Shown in pieces: positions 55,027 through 64,000 of a stretch of 64,000 bases of DNA. The translations under genes were made by a program, and so were the position numbers. The stretch is from contig CAUEEP010000876.1 in assembly GCA_958450365.1 (NCBI GenBank), positions 481,388 to 545,387 on the forward strand, in the 5' to 3' direction. The DNA comes from Mesorhabditis belari. Its lineage: Eukaryota; Nematoda; Chromadorea; Rhabditida; Rhabditidae. Within the stretch, counting starts at the first letter, position 1. Every line of letters begins with the position of its first letter. A model generated the notes under the pieces. It was given only the letters and a program-made list of their open reading frames with translations. It was not told the DNA's origin and searched no databases.

Positions 55027-56670
55027 CAGTAGTCCACAAAAGTAATGCCCCATTGCCATCCAACAGTATGTTTTGTAAGGAAATCTTGCAAAATCGACAT
55101 TTCAGAAAAAGAGTAAGGTATTTTTATCTACCTACAAGACTCGACTTTTCAAGGATATAAGATCTATCCGTATACATTACATACAAATTAAAGTATAAAA
55201 CAAAACCAATCAGTTACTTGAAAATTAGCTCCACAAAAGTAATGCCCCATTTGCAAAGAATTAACACCATTTTTAAATCAATACTTGGTTGGTCCTCCTT
55301 TTGCTTTTATTACTTTATTGAGTCGATTCGGCATGGAATTCACGAGATTCTTCAAAAGACTTTGGGAAATGGTAGCCCAGAGATGTGAACCCATAAGGCA
55401 GCTTTCAAATCGAATTTCTTTCCCTTCACAAATGACCAGAGATGCTCGATAACATTGATATCCGGTGAGTAGGGAGGCGGATTGATCAATTTGACTCGAC
55501 TTGCCGCAAACCAGCCCGGAAGTCGTGCTCGTGTACCATATTGAAGCGTCAACACCGTTCCCATCATGAGCCTTGACTTGTGTTTCGGGTCGTTGTCCTG
55601 GTAGAGCATCCATCCAGGAGGTATCGCCTGTGTGGCAAAAGGCAGCATTTGGGTCTCCATAATGTTCTTGTAAGCCACAGCATTCATCGTTGAGTTGATG
55701 TGAACTAATGGACCTACTGAAGTTCGTGACATCGCTCCATCGCATTTTGTCACCTGACCGAAAAACAGTCAGGTGACAAAATACTAAAAGGCTCTTACCC
55801 CAACACATTATGTTGTTTCCATTGAATTGCACCGTAGGCCGAATGTACTTGAGTGTGTTTTGCTTTCCAGTCGGCCGCCGAATAAGATGGTTTCCGTCCG
55901 CGTGAAATAAATTGATTTTTGTCTCATCGGTAAATAGCACTTTCGCCCAATCACTTATTGTCCAACTTCGGTAGGTCCGTGCAAAATCAAGGCGCTGCTT
56001 CCGGTGCTTAGAATTCATCAGGGGTTTACGGGCAGCCCTTCTTGCATATAATCCAGTTTGATTTAATCGTCGTCTGATCGTTTCCGGCGATACAACCTTG
56101 TTAAATTGGTCCCTCATCATTTGGCTTCCATCGGTTGATGTTTTGTTCGGATCGTTTTTCACTATTTGGATCACGGCTCGATCTTCTTTTATGGTTGTGA
56201 TTGGTCGTCGGCCACTCTTGAGGCCTCGATGAAGGCTTTTGATTGAGAAAAAATGCGGCGCACTGTCCATATCGAGCAATTGAAGAGGTTGGCCACATCC
56301 TTCTCCCGCATCCCATTTTCCCGGGCCTTAGCGATTTGGAGCTTCGTCGGAGTGTCAAGATTTTTCATGTCAGGAATCTAAATAATACAATAGAATACAT
56401 TTAATGTTCATAGAAGGAGAAACAAAAAGAATAATCATGAAAACGATCAATGGGGCATTACTTTTGTGGAGCTAATTTTAGGGGTAATTGCACTCTTCCA
56501 CATCGATCTTTTGATTGGAAGGATCTCAATCAAAAAATCCAGTTATTTAACAACTAGAATTTCTAAAGTATTTTAAAAGAAAAAAATATATTTAAAATAC
56601 ATGTTTTCAGGAAGAATTTTGCAAAAAATACTTTTGAATGGCAATGGGGCATTACTTTTGTGGACCACTG
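55027..56670 (-). mobile_element. Tc1-like transposon (1644 bp) with long inverted repeats
   Basis: The ends read CAGTAGTCCACAAAAGTAAT (left) and CAGTGGTCCACAAAAGTAAT (right, complement), TA-flanked at 55025-55026 and 56671-56672. CCACAAAAGTAATGCCCCAT occurs again about 205 bp inside each end (55231-55250 and about 56455-56475), giving an outer/inner site pair per end. Confidence 0.92.
55278..56368 (-). pseudogene. Tc1-like transposase, frameshifted
   Basis: The minus-strand start at 56368 (MKNLDTPTKLQIAKAREN) gives a helix-turn-helix region. The frame then shifts near 56210, again around 55745-55790 where a 39-bp hairpin (15-bp arms, 55744-55758 and 55768-55782) interrupts the gene, and again near 55390. 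Catalytic motifs are FTDETKINLF, YQDNDPKHKS and SPDINVIEHLW. The C-terminus is VIKAKGGPTKY, usual for the family. Between the second D and the E I count 47 residues in one open frame instead of the usual 34. Confidence 0.85.
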
Positions 56671-56890
56671 TATCTAGTTCTTTTCTTTTATCGTCTTGTT
56701 TAACTTATAAGTAAGCGAATAACTCTCTAATTTATAATCTTAAAAAGTTGAGTTTATATTCGATTTCGTACGCTTTTATTGTCTTGTTCATATAATTAAG
56801 TGTAGAGTTACAGTCGTCTAATCTAATCAAGCCAACGCTAATTGGACCCTTAATGAGCTACCGTAAATACCGTAAATAACCAAATGTACC

Positions 56891-57157
56891 TACCGTAAAT
56901 ACTGTAATAGTACCCCACCCCATAATGACGGCGCGGAGTGTTGCGTAGTCTGGCTTTGAACGCGTTTTTCTCGACACTGGCTTATGCTACAATGCGCGCT
57001 TAGGTATCAAAAAATAGCCCTGAATTTCAGCTATTTTTTCATACCAAAGACGCATTTTATGAAAGTACGAGCGGTTTGAAAAAAATGAAATACTGAAAAA
57101 CCTTTGAGACTACGCGACTGTACGATGGGGTGGGGTACTATTACAGTATTTACGGTA
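56891..57157 (+). mobile_element. MITE family D (267 bp)
   Basis: TACCGTAAATACTGTAATAG termini with TA ends. The interior closely parallels 45837-46097 (GGAGTGTTGCGTAGTCTGGC and a short palindrome near 57010-57050). A partial duplicate of the left end precedes it at about 56862. Confidence 0.88.
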
Positions 57158-57646
57158 GGTTAAGTTTACTGTGATGGTTACAAAAATATTTTTCGATTAG
57201 CCAATTCTTATTATTTTAAAATTCAGAAAGCTCTATTGTTTTCTATAAATAGGGTAAACAAAAGCTGCTAAAAGTTGCCCCAACAGCCTTACGCAATACA
57301 ACGTTCTGGAAAGGGGAAAATTCAGAATTCCCCAATTTTTCCTCGTATTTTCCTAAAGAGATCCGAAGAATGATTTTTATATTATTTGATTATTTTGATA
57401 TAATCGATATCAATGTGAGCTCTAATTTGGAAAACTCAAAACCCTAACGGCTAGGTAACTTCTAGACAAAATCAATATCTTTTAGGATAATCCTGAAGTC
57501 TTGGCGATAGATGGTAATCATACTCGAGCGACTTCAGAGGATGAAGATGAAAATCGGGTTTTCAATGTACGTCGGAACGGGCCTGTCCCGGTGTTGAATA
57601 TGAGTTTTTGAGTTCTGGAACAAAAAACAATGCATATATGTATATA

Positions 57647-59277
57647 CAGTGCCGGACAAAAGTTTAAGAACATGACCTCAAGTTACGGAAAAAGCTCAAT
57701 ATCTTTTAGAAGGTGAAGAGTTTCATTTAGGTCTTAAAAGCATTTTTGTTTGCCTCAATTTCAGGAATTAAATACATCTTATAACAGGTCACAAATCTCA
57801 ATACAAAAAAGTCTTTGAGACTTTAAAGGAAATAGCCGGTATTCTAGCCGGACAAAAGTTTAAGAACAAGCATTTTTTTAATTCAATATTTCATTTTTCA
57901 CTGATTTTTTTCTGGACATTTTTATATTAATTTTTAGAAAAAATGACCAAAACTCAACGAATTTCACCTTCTGATGTGGATACCATTGTCCGAATGAGGG
58001 ATCTAAAAAGCAAAACATTTGAGGAGATCGCTACGGCAATTGGATGAAAAAGGCACTCTGTTTGGCAAGCCTATCAACGTAGAAAGAACCCGAAGCCGAG
58101 AAAGAAAATGGGAAGACCTCGAAAAACCAGTGACAAGTAAGTTTTTTTGAGATTTCGTTTTTAAATGTGCAAAATATTGCTCAGGATGAATCAACGCATC
58201 ATACTAGCGTCCAAGAAGAACCCGTTTTTGACGCCTCCTGAGGTTCGTGAAGCTATTGGAGCGTCAAATGTTGATCGGAGAACAATACAAAGACGTTTGA
58301 ACGAGAGTCACCTCTTTGGTCGAACTGCTGCTCATAAACCGTTCGTCTCTGTCAAGAACAAGAAAGTCAGGTTGAATTTTGCTACACACACGAGCATTGG
58401 ACGGCTGCCGAATGGAAGAACGTGCTTTGGTCAGATGAATCCAAGTTCAACATGAGCAATACGGACGGAATAAAACATGTTCGTTGCCCGCCGAACACCC
58501 GAAATGACCCACGATACACTGTTGGTACAGTTAAGCATAGAGATGGTAATCTCATGGTGTGGTCATGTTTTTCATTTGACTGCCATGGACCTTTGGAGCG
58601 TGTTCAGAGGATAATAGATCAATTTCAATACCGTGGTATCATTGAGAGAGTCATACTTCCACATGCAGCCCAAAACATGCTGCGAGGATGGGTCTTTATG
58701 CAAGACAACGATCCCAAACACAGAGCAAGGAGCGTAAAGAAATGGTTTGCCGATAATCTTGTTGGTCTTTTAGAGTGGCCAGCTCAATCCTAATCCGATT
58801 GAAAACATGTGGAGTCAAGTTGAGCGTGGACTAAAACGTAAAAAATTCGCGACCGGCGATCTTCTTTTGGACGCTATTCAACAAGAATGGAACAAGATCC
58901 CAAAAAGTTTTATTGAGAAGTTGATCGAAAGTATGCCGCCTCGTTGCCAAGCAGTGATCAAAGCTAATGGTGCTTCGACTAAGTATTGAACTTGTTAATC
59001 ACTTTTGTTGCTTTAATTGTTATTTTTTTAAAATAAACTTTGTTAAACAATGCTTGTTCTTAAACTTTTGTCCGGCTAGAATACCGGCTATTTCCTTTAA
59101 AGTCTCAAAGACTTTTTTTGTATTGAGATTTGTGACCTGTTATAAGATGTATTTAATTCCTGAAATTGAGGCAAACAAAAATGCTTTTAAGACCTAAATG
59201 AAACTCTTCACCTTCTAAAAGATATTGAGCTTTTTCCGTAACTTGAGGTCATGTCCTTAAACTTTTGTCCGGCACTG
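57647..59277 (+). mobile_element. Tc1-like transposon (1631 bp) in an intron
   Basis: The ends are CAGTGCCGGACAAAAGTTTA and complement, TA-flanked at 57645-57646 and 59278-59279. The inverted repeats are about 226 bp (57647-57872 and 59051-59277) and near-identical. Each carries CCGGACAAAAGTTTAAGAAC at its outer and inner edge. It lies in intron 2 of the interrupted gene, in the same orientation. Confidence 0.94.
57943..58989 (+). pseudogene. Tc1-like transposase, inactivated
   Basis: The start is MTKTQRISPSDVDTIVRMRD. An in-frame TGA occurs at about 58045, an intron fits at 58139-58183, and an AC-repeat frameshift lies near 58385. A deletion near 58790 removes the SPDL part before NPIENMW. 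The motifs VLWSDESKFN and FMQDNDPKHRAR and the terminal KANGASTKY identify Tc1-like D,D34E transposase. The well-preserved inverted repeats suggest it could still be mobilised in trans. Confidence 0.85.
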
Positions 59278-60920
59278 TATTTGGAAAACCCAAAGGTATG
59301 CTTTACTATATATCATACTAGTATTTCAGAATGCTCTAGAGGCTCCAGAAGGTATTAACGAGAACAACGGGCCCTTCGATGAATGCCCAAATAATTCGGT
59401 TCCAGTATTGAATGTGAGTTTTCGTCTTAATAAAATCATTTTTCGATGTAAGTTGATTTCCAGACTATACCAATACTTTTTAGGATAATCCGGAAGCGCC
59501 ACTAATCGGTGGAGTGCAATTTCCAGTGCTCCCGGTGGCCAATGATGAAAACGAAGTCACTGATGGACGTCCAACATTTACCTTGGGTGTAAGTTTTAAG
59601 TTTCAATATAAAAGTATTACCAAAAGGCTTTGGTTTCAATAGTAGGCTGAAAACCAAGGATTTGGCTTTGTATTATTGCCAGATAGTTAAAAGCAATTTT
59701 TAGGATGAGCGCGAGGTCCCCGTGATCGATGATGGCAATGAGTGCTCAAATGCTACAGGGATTCAACCAAATGAAAACGAGCCCGACCAGTCAGGTGCCA
59801 ATGAACCGGTTAGTGAAAATTCTTACTTACTGACAACATTCTTTGTTGTTTGTGCTGCCAATAAATCTCAAATACAAACCAATTAAAAGTCCCTATTGAC
59901 TTTTGACTTAACTTGGAGAACTAAAGTAAGCTTAAAAAAAATTAGGCTTTTGAAAACCATTCACTGATATTTTTTAAATAGACAGTTTTCCAAATGAATT
60001 TCAAAATTACTGTTTTCAGCCTGCAATCGGCAATGTGGAAAATGGTTTGGTCGATCAAGATATAGTGTTAGATTTCTCTGTTCTTGATGCAGACTTACCG
60101 TCAGAAAGACCCCCGATATGGGGTGAGTTCTTGAGTGATTTTATTGGAGTTCTTCTTTTCATTTTCATTAGAAAACCCTTTTTGTCAGCTAACCTTATTC
60201 TGAAGGAAGTTTAGCCCGGTTCTCGGACCTCGTAAGCGTCGATTTGGTCAACGTTTTCAACGGCTATTTGAAGATCACGGGTGATTCATTGAATTCTCAA
60301 CAATCAACATAACAGAAAAAAGTTTAGGTGGCATTACCGACAAGCGATCCATGAGCATAACAATCGAGAAAGAAATTGAAAAGGAAATGTCCTTATCGGT
60401 AGTAAAGTACGATCCGGGGCTCGTCGTTTCGTTTATCAACCGAAAACCATGTTCAAGGGTAAGCTAATTTAAGGAAAGATTATCAGTATAATTTTCAGCC
60501 TTGCGAGAAATTTGAAGATTCCCACGGTAATAAATTTACCTCTACTGTTTTGGAAATTCGTGCCCCTGCGGATGCGGTGAGCACGTTGCTCAATTACAAA
60601 AAGGTGGGCTTAACGATTCTTCCAATAGAAACTCGCTTTCAGCCAGGGAAAAGTGAAAATAAGAAAATTTTAATTTCACTGCAAGAAACCCGATTTGAAA
60701 TAAACAAAAAAGATTACCATGACCTGAGATTCTAAATGTTTAGGAGAAAAACGAATTCGGAATGATGTTGTTGAAGCTCAGAGTTGGTGAAGAAGTAAAA
60801 CTTGGATACATTCGATTTGATTGGGACCCGATAAACAGGTTAATCTTGCAAACTAGTGGAGAAAATGTTTTGTTTAGTCCAGATTAGACTAGCCCCTGAT
60901 GCTCACGGAACCTACAATCA

Positions 60921-61178
60921 CCGTAATACCTGTAATAGTAGCGTCCACGCCCGTACAGTCGCGTAGTCTAACACACAATTTTGTGACGCTCGTTTCTCCA
61001 CGCTGCTTCGACAAAAAATGTGCGCTTAGATATCAAAATATAGCACTTGAAGGAAAGAATTTTTTGGTACTAACAGTTTATTAGAAAGCTGGGCATGATT
61101 TCGAAAATGATTTACTTTAACGATTACGCAACTATAAGTCATTATGGGGGTGATGCTACTATTATAGGTATTACGGTA
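60921..61178 (+). mobile_element. Diverged MITE family D in an intron
   Basis: Left CCGTAATACCTGTAATAGTA and right complement (TACTATTATAGGTATTACGG-like) ends enclose a family-D type interior (GCGTAGTCTAACAC, TGCGCTTAGATATCAAAATA). It lies in the intron between exons 10 and 11 of the interrupted gene. Confidence 0.7.
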
Positions 61179-61287
61179 GGCTTGCTTTAAGTAATCTGAA
61201 ATACGCTTTACCTATATAAATATTTAAACTTTTCCTAAACAGTAATAAGTGTTTCAGCAAAACCATCGTGCCGTCCTTTTACAACTA

Positions 61288-61806
61288 TTAGGTTGATGCA
61301 AAAGTCTTTTTGTTCCTTTTCGTCTGCCGTTTCAAGCCAACAAATGCACCAATTAAACTACGGTTGATTTCATTAGAAAAACCAATTATTTTTCTGCAAA
61401 ATAACATTAAAACGGGTTTAAAAATATTTTATGCCTGGATTTTCTTGAGAGTATGAAGTCGGGTAGTCAAAAAGGGCTAACTCGATGATGCGGTTTAGAC
61501 ACCTTAGCTAAAGAAAACCTATCTTCGTGTCAATAGATAAAAGATAGAGAAAAAAAAGTTTGATATTTCGCCAAAATCTCAGAGAAATTCATTCAGCCAA
61601 TTTTTCCGTAGAGTTTTTATAGATTTTTACGAAAAAGGCGTTTTTCACTCTCGAATTTGCTTGAAAGTGAACCGAAATTGATTTAAAAAGATGGAAATTG
61701 AACAAAAAAACACTTTTTTTATAGAGCAAACTATAGATTAATTGGTGAATTTGTTACTTTTTAACAGAAGTACGAAAAAAACGAAAAGACTTATGCATCA
61801 ACCTAA
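61288..61806. mobile_element. mariner-type MITE (519 bp) inserted in a coding exon
   Basis: TTAGGTTGATGCAAAAGTCT at the left and the complement at the right, with TA at 61286-61287 and 61807-61808. No transposase is present. Removing the element with one TA joins two open exon halves in frame (TTT TAC AAC TAC CAT TTA), and the phases at both outer splice sites then agree. Confidence 0.88.
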
Positions 61807-62093
61807 TACCATTTACAAATGGGCGTGCTGAAAATCACGAAAAACAAGAAAAATCGTTTGGAAAAGAGAAATTGTTATGATAGAACCCGTTATAATGGAA
61901 AGCATATTTGCAGTCGTTTCATCTCAGGTGAGTGAATAGGAATACAATACAAATCAAATTTATCTAAGCCACTTTCAGAAGCCTACTTCGATCCAGACAC
62001 CTGGTTGACGCTGATCCACTTGCCAAAGTCAGGATATTTTCTTTACGATGTGACCGTGGAAAAAAACCTTGAGAATGCGGGGCTTCGCTTTCT

Positions 62094-62231
62094 GTTTCGT
62101 GGTTAGCGCACGCTTACGACAATGCTTCATACGGTGGGGCTTTTCACCACAAGCCGTAAAGCAGATGCCTAGTTATTAGCAAAACAGTGGTTCGACTCGC
62201 ACAAATTGACAACTTTTGTTTAAGATTCCAG
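62094..62231 (+). other. Intron with tRNA-like motifs
   Basis: It contains GTGGTTAGCGCACGC (A-box-like) and GTGGTTCGACTCGCAC (B-box-like), about 100 nt apart, with a hairpin GGTGGGGCTTTTCACC between them. This could be a degenerate tRNA-derived repeat. It coincides with the only splice junction of the interrupted gene that does not keep phase cleanly. Confidence 0.3.
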
Positions 62232-62786
62232 TTTTCAGCACGCGTTCACGCTGTCGCAAAATGAAGAGGATCTATTTGGGATCAACTTCGGAAATCCGCG
62301 CACAAGGGACGGACTGATTGAGTGGCTCGGGGTAAGTTATCATTCAAGATCAATTAATCGTATTCCATAGGACGGCAATGCTCTCCAAGTGAACATCAAC
62401 CTCCTAGAGAGGAAACCTGGAAAAATGAGACATACGATTCGATTTGAACTGCGACTTGAAGGGTTTGTTTTTCCATTAAAAATAACAGCCTTGGGAATCG
62501 AACCTTTGGCCCTTAGGTCTCTAATTTGAATCCTTGCCGACTGACTGTGTCTCCATCCATTTTATTGTATGGTGCTAGACTTCCTGTCAGCGAAACATCG
62601 TGAAAACCGAATCATGAGCTGATGATTGTTAAAAAATTTAGTGGTATTCTCGGGCCTACTATTATGGACGTGGAATTCAGCCAACGGGACTTCCTAATCC
62701 ACAGCCCTTCACGCAATCGAACTCGCCACCTTTTTGATGCTGCTCCCAGCTCGTATTCCTCAAGTTCCAATATTTCTTTTTGCTAG

Positions 62787-63095
62787 GAAATGTCTTTGTT
62801 CTCCTTTGATACCCAAATATGCTCATCTCTAAATTTGTATTTGATTTTGCTATGTTTGCATTTCTCAGAAGGAGGTTGTAGTTTGATCATTTCACTTTGT
62901 ATTGTGACCCTCTATTCGATAATCGATAACATTGTGATATCAATCAAAGAAACTAGTCTCGATCCCTAAAATACCTTCAAATCATTGCTCATTCCATTTT
63001 TTTGCTCATCTTTTTGCTCATCATTGCATTTGTTTCATTTACACTTACCATTAGACCAGTTTGCCAATATCAATGAAATTTGATGGCATAGACTA
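62787..63095. other. Intergenic, nothing recognised
   Basis: This is the AT-rich 3' flank of the interrupted gene. No exon or RNA gene is seen. Confidence 0.35.
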
Positions 63096-63100
63096 TTATA

Positions 63101-63567
63101 CAGGGTGCGGCAGGATTATTGGAACCTCCTGAGGGAATCAATGTCAGTTCCAACAACTATCTCGGCATACTTAAGAAAGATCTTTTTTACTGGCGCCAGC
63201 AGCATTTCCCTGTTTTGGTCACCTTTAGTGACCACCCTCAAGTGCCGATCTTAAACCGATGGATTTCAGTGTTTGGAATGTTTTTGAAGCAAAAGCGTGC
63301 TCAAAACCACGTTCCAGCATCGATTCGCTTAAGAAATCTCTTGAAGAAACATGTGATAAACCCTAACCCGCTTACCATTTGGCCACGGTGGATGCATTTC
63401 CCAAATGTCACCAGGCCTGCATTTCTGCCCATAGAGATCTTAAAAGGAAATAGTTTTTCTTGTTTAATTTCTCTTTAAAAATCAATTGTTAAAGTTTTTG
63501 AGTTGATTTTTTTATCGGTTTCTATCCTTCAAAAAAATATTGGTTGCAATCATCCTGCCGCACCCTG
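63101..63567 (+). mobile_element. Small TA-flanked element (467 bp), probably a deleted Tc1/mariner relative
   Basis: CAGGGTGCGGCAGGATTATT at the left and a near-complement at the right, flanked by TA at 63099-63100 and 63568-63569. It is almost filled by one 119-codon ORF. Confidence 0.8.
63119..63478 (+). pseudogene. Probable internally deleted transposase ORF (119 aa)
   Basis: The ORF begins MEPPEGINVSSNNYLGILKK. A segment shaped like GINVSSNNYLGILKKDLFYW precedes the second catalytic Asp in several Tc1/mariner transposases, and the C-terminal half (SIRLRNLLKKH then FPNVTR) resembles their C-termini. No catalytic D, D or E motif remains. The assignment is inference from pattern memory. 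Confidence 0.4.
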
Positions 63568-63569
63568 TA

Positions 63570-64000
63570 TTTAGGCACTGATACCTTTTAACTTTGGATT
63601 TTGTGGGCAAATTCAATAAAGTTTTTATTCCAATATTTCAACTTAACCGATTTTACTCTGATTCAACTAATTCAGAAAACTAAATAACTTTTATCATTTC
63701 TATTTCAATAATGATGATAATATTGAATGATAGTACAGATTAAGAATAAAAAGTGTCGACACTGTATGACTTGAGAGATATTTTATAGAAACAACACGAA
63801 AAGCCTATGTGCACTCCAAATAGACGAGAAACGAGAAACAAGAAACCAGACATGAGCCTTGATTGGGAGAATCATTATATATGTTACATCCTAGTCCGAC
63901 CACAATCCGATAAATGCCAATTGATCCCGCTTGATACATCGAATTTTTTATATTTTTTCAACTATGATAGTTTCACCCACGCAAAATTTAAGCTAAGAAA
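63570..64000. other. AT-rich end of window, nothing recognised
   Basis: No supported exon, RNA gene or repeat boundary is visible. Confidence 0.35.

Larger units (their letters stand above)
57370..62786 (+). pseudogene. Multi-exon gene of unknown function, interrupted by a MITE in a coding exon
   Basis: Exons: 57370-57414 (ATG), 57486-57566, 59330-59413, 59484-59588, 59704-59808, 60020-60122, 60206-60280, 60328-60458, 60499-60603, 60744-60838, 61258-61287 joined to 61809-61927, 61979-about 62100, 62239-62331, 62371-62462 and 62642-62786 (TAG). Phases agree throughout except between 62100 and 62239, where only a weak donor at 62094 with an acceptor before 62232 keeps frame. The first exons are all phase 0, acidic and Asn/Pro-rich, with recurring DNPE and VPVLN motifs. 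Later parts look globular (ITIEKEIEKEMSLSVV, GYFLYDVTVEKN, GINFGNPRTRDGLIEWLGDG). Exon 11 is split by a 519-bp element and meets TAG at its edge, so the product would stop near residue 320. I do not recognise the family. Confidence 0.7.

Noticed and set aside
62478..62575. tRNA-like B-box on the minus strand in the last intron of the interrupted gene
   Set aside because: Only GGTTCGATTCC is convincing. No D-arm or anticodon stem could be formed.

Overview
The window looks like nuclear DNA of a free-living-type (rhabditid-like) nematode. The supporting signs are (i) many short exons separated by introns, some only 40-70 nt, with TTTCAG or TTTTAG acceptors; (ii) interstitial arrays of TTAGGC, the nematode telomere repeat; (iii) abundant Tc1/Tc3/mariner elements and their miniature derivatives; (iv) an ATG placed directly after a TTTTCAG acceptor, as in spliced-leader trans-splicing. 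The species cannot be named from sequence alone. The DNA is AT-rich and has no prokaryotic features.

Layout. 1-5.1 kb: the 3' part of a plus-strand gene with at least 14 exons and an unrecognised product. 5.1-9.5 kb: intergenic, with direct repeats and three MITE copies. 9.5-11.1 kb: an orphan last exon, a tRNA-Thr(UGU), two tRNA-Thr-like pseudogenes, a 16-unit decamer minisatellite and another tRNA-like sequence. 11.2-17.3 kb: repeats, namely a foldback element with a 9-bp target duplication, a mariner remnant, a mariner-type MITE, and a block in which a fragment of the 5' end of 18S rDNA lies between TTAGGC arrays.

17.3-42.5 kb: a direct tandem duplication of about 12.7 kb (unit A 17337-30019, unit B 30020-42469). 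Each unit carries a complete seven-exon K50 paired-like homeobox gene (315 aa) with about 3 kb of 5' flank, and a mariner transposon downstream. The two predicted homeobox proteins differ by one residue. The mariner ORF is intact in unit B and broken in unit A. A third partial copy of the downstream flank (44.05-44.49 kb) lacks the mariner and shows the empty TA site.

42.5-48 kb: repeats, MITEs and a second tRNA-Thr locus arranged like the first (divergent Thr-UGU and Thr-CGU, plus degenerate copies). Three tRNA-Thr-like copies in the window carry insertions of 11, 13 and 26 nt at the canonical tRNA intron position. 48.3-49.1 kb: a fragmentary membrane protein, perhaps a chemoreceptor remnant. 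49.4-51.0 kb: a Tc3-like transposon with inactivating mutations. 51.6-53.3 kb: an eight-exon minus-strand gene (341 aa) of unknown function. 55.0-56.7 kb: a decayed Tc1-like transposon.

57.4-62.8 kb: a multi-exon plus-strand gene of unknown function with acidic, repeat-like 5' exons. It is interrupted by a Tc1-like element in an intron, an intronic MITE and a 519-bp mariner-type MITE inside a coding exon. 63.1-63.6 kb: a 467-bp TA-flanked element with one ORF, probably an internally deleted Tc1/mariner relative.

The window is therefore a few single-copy genes in a repeat-rich setting. The most notable points are the recent tandem duplication of a developmental regulator, the telomere/rDNA block, the intron-like insertions in the tRNA-Thr family and a gene apparently caught while being inactivated by a MITE.
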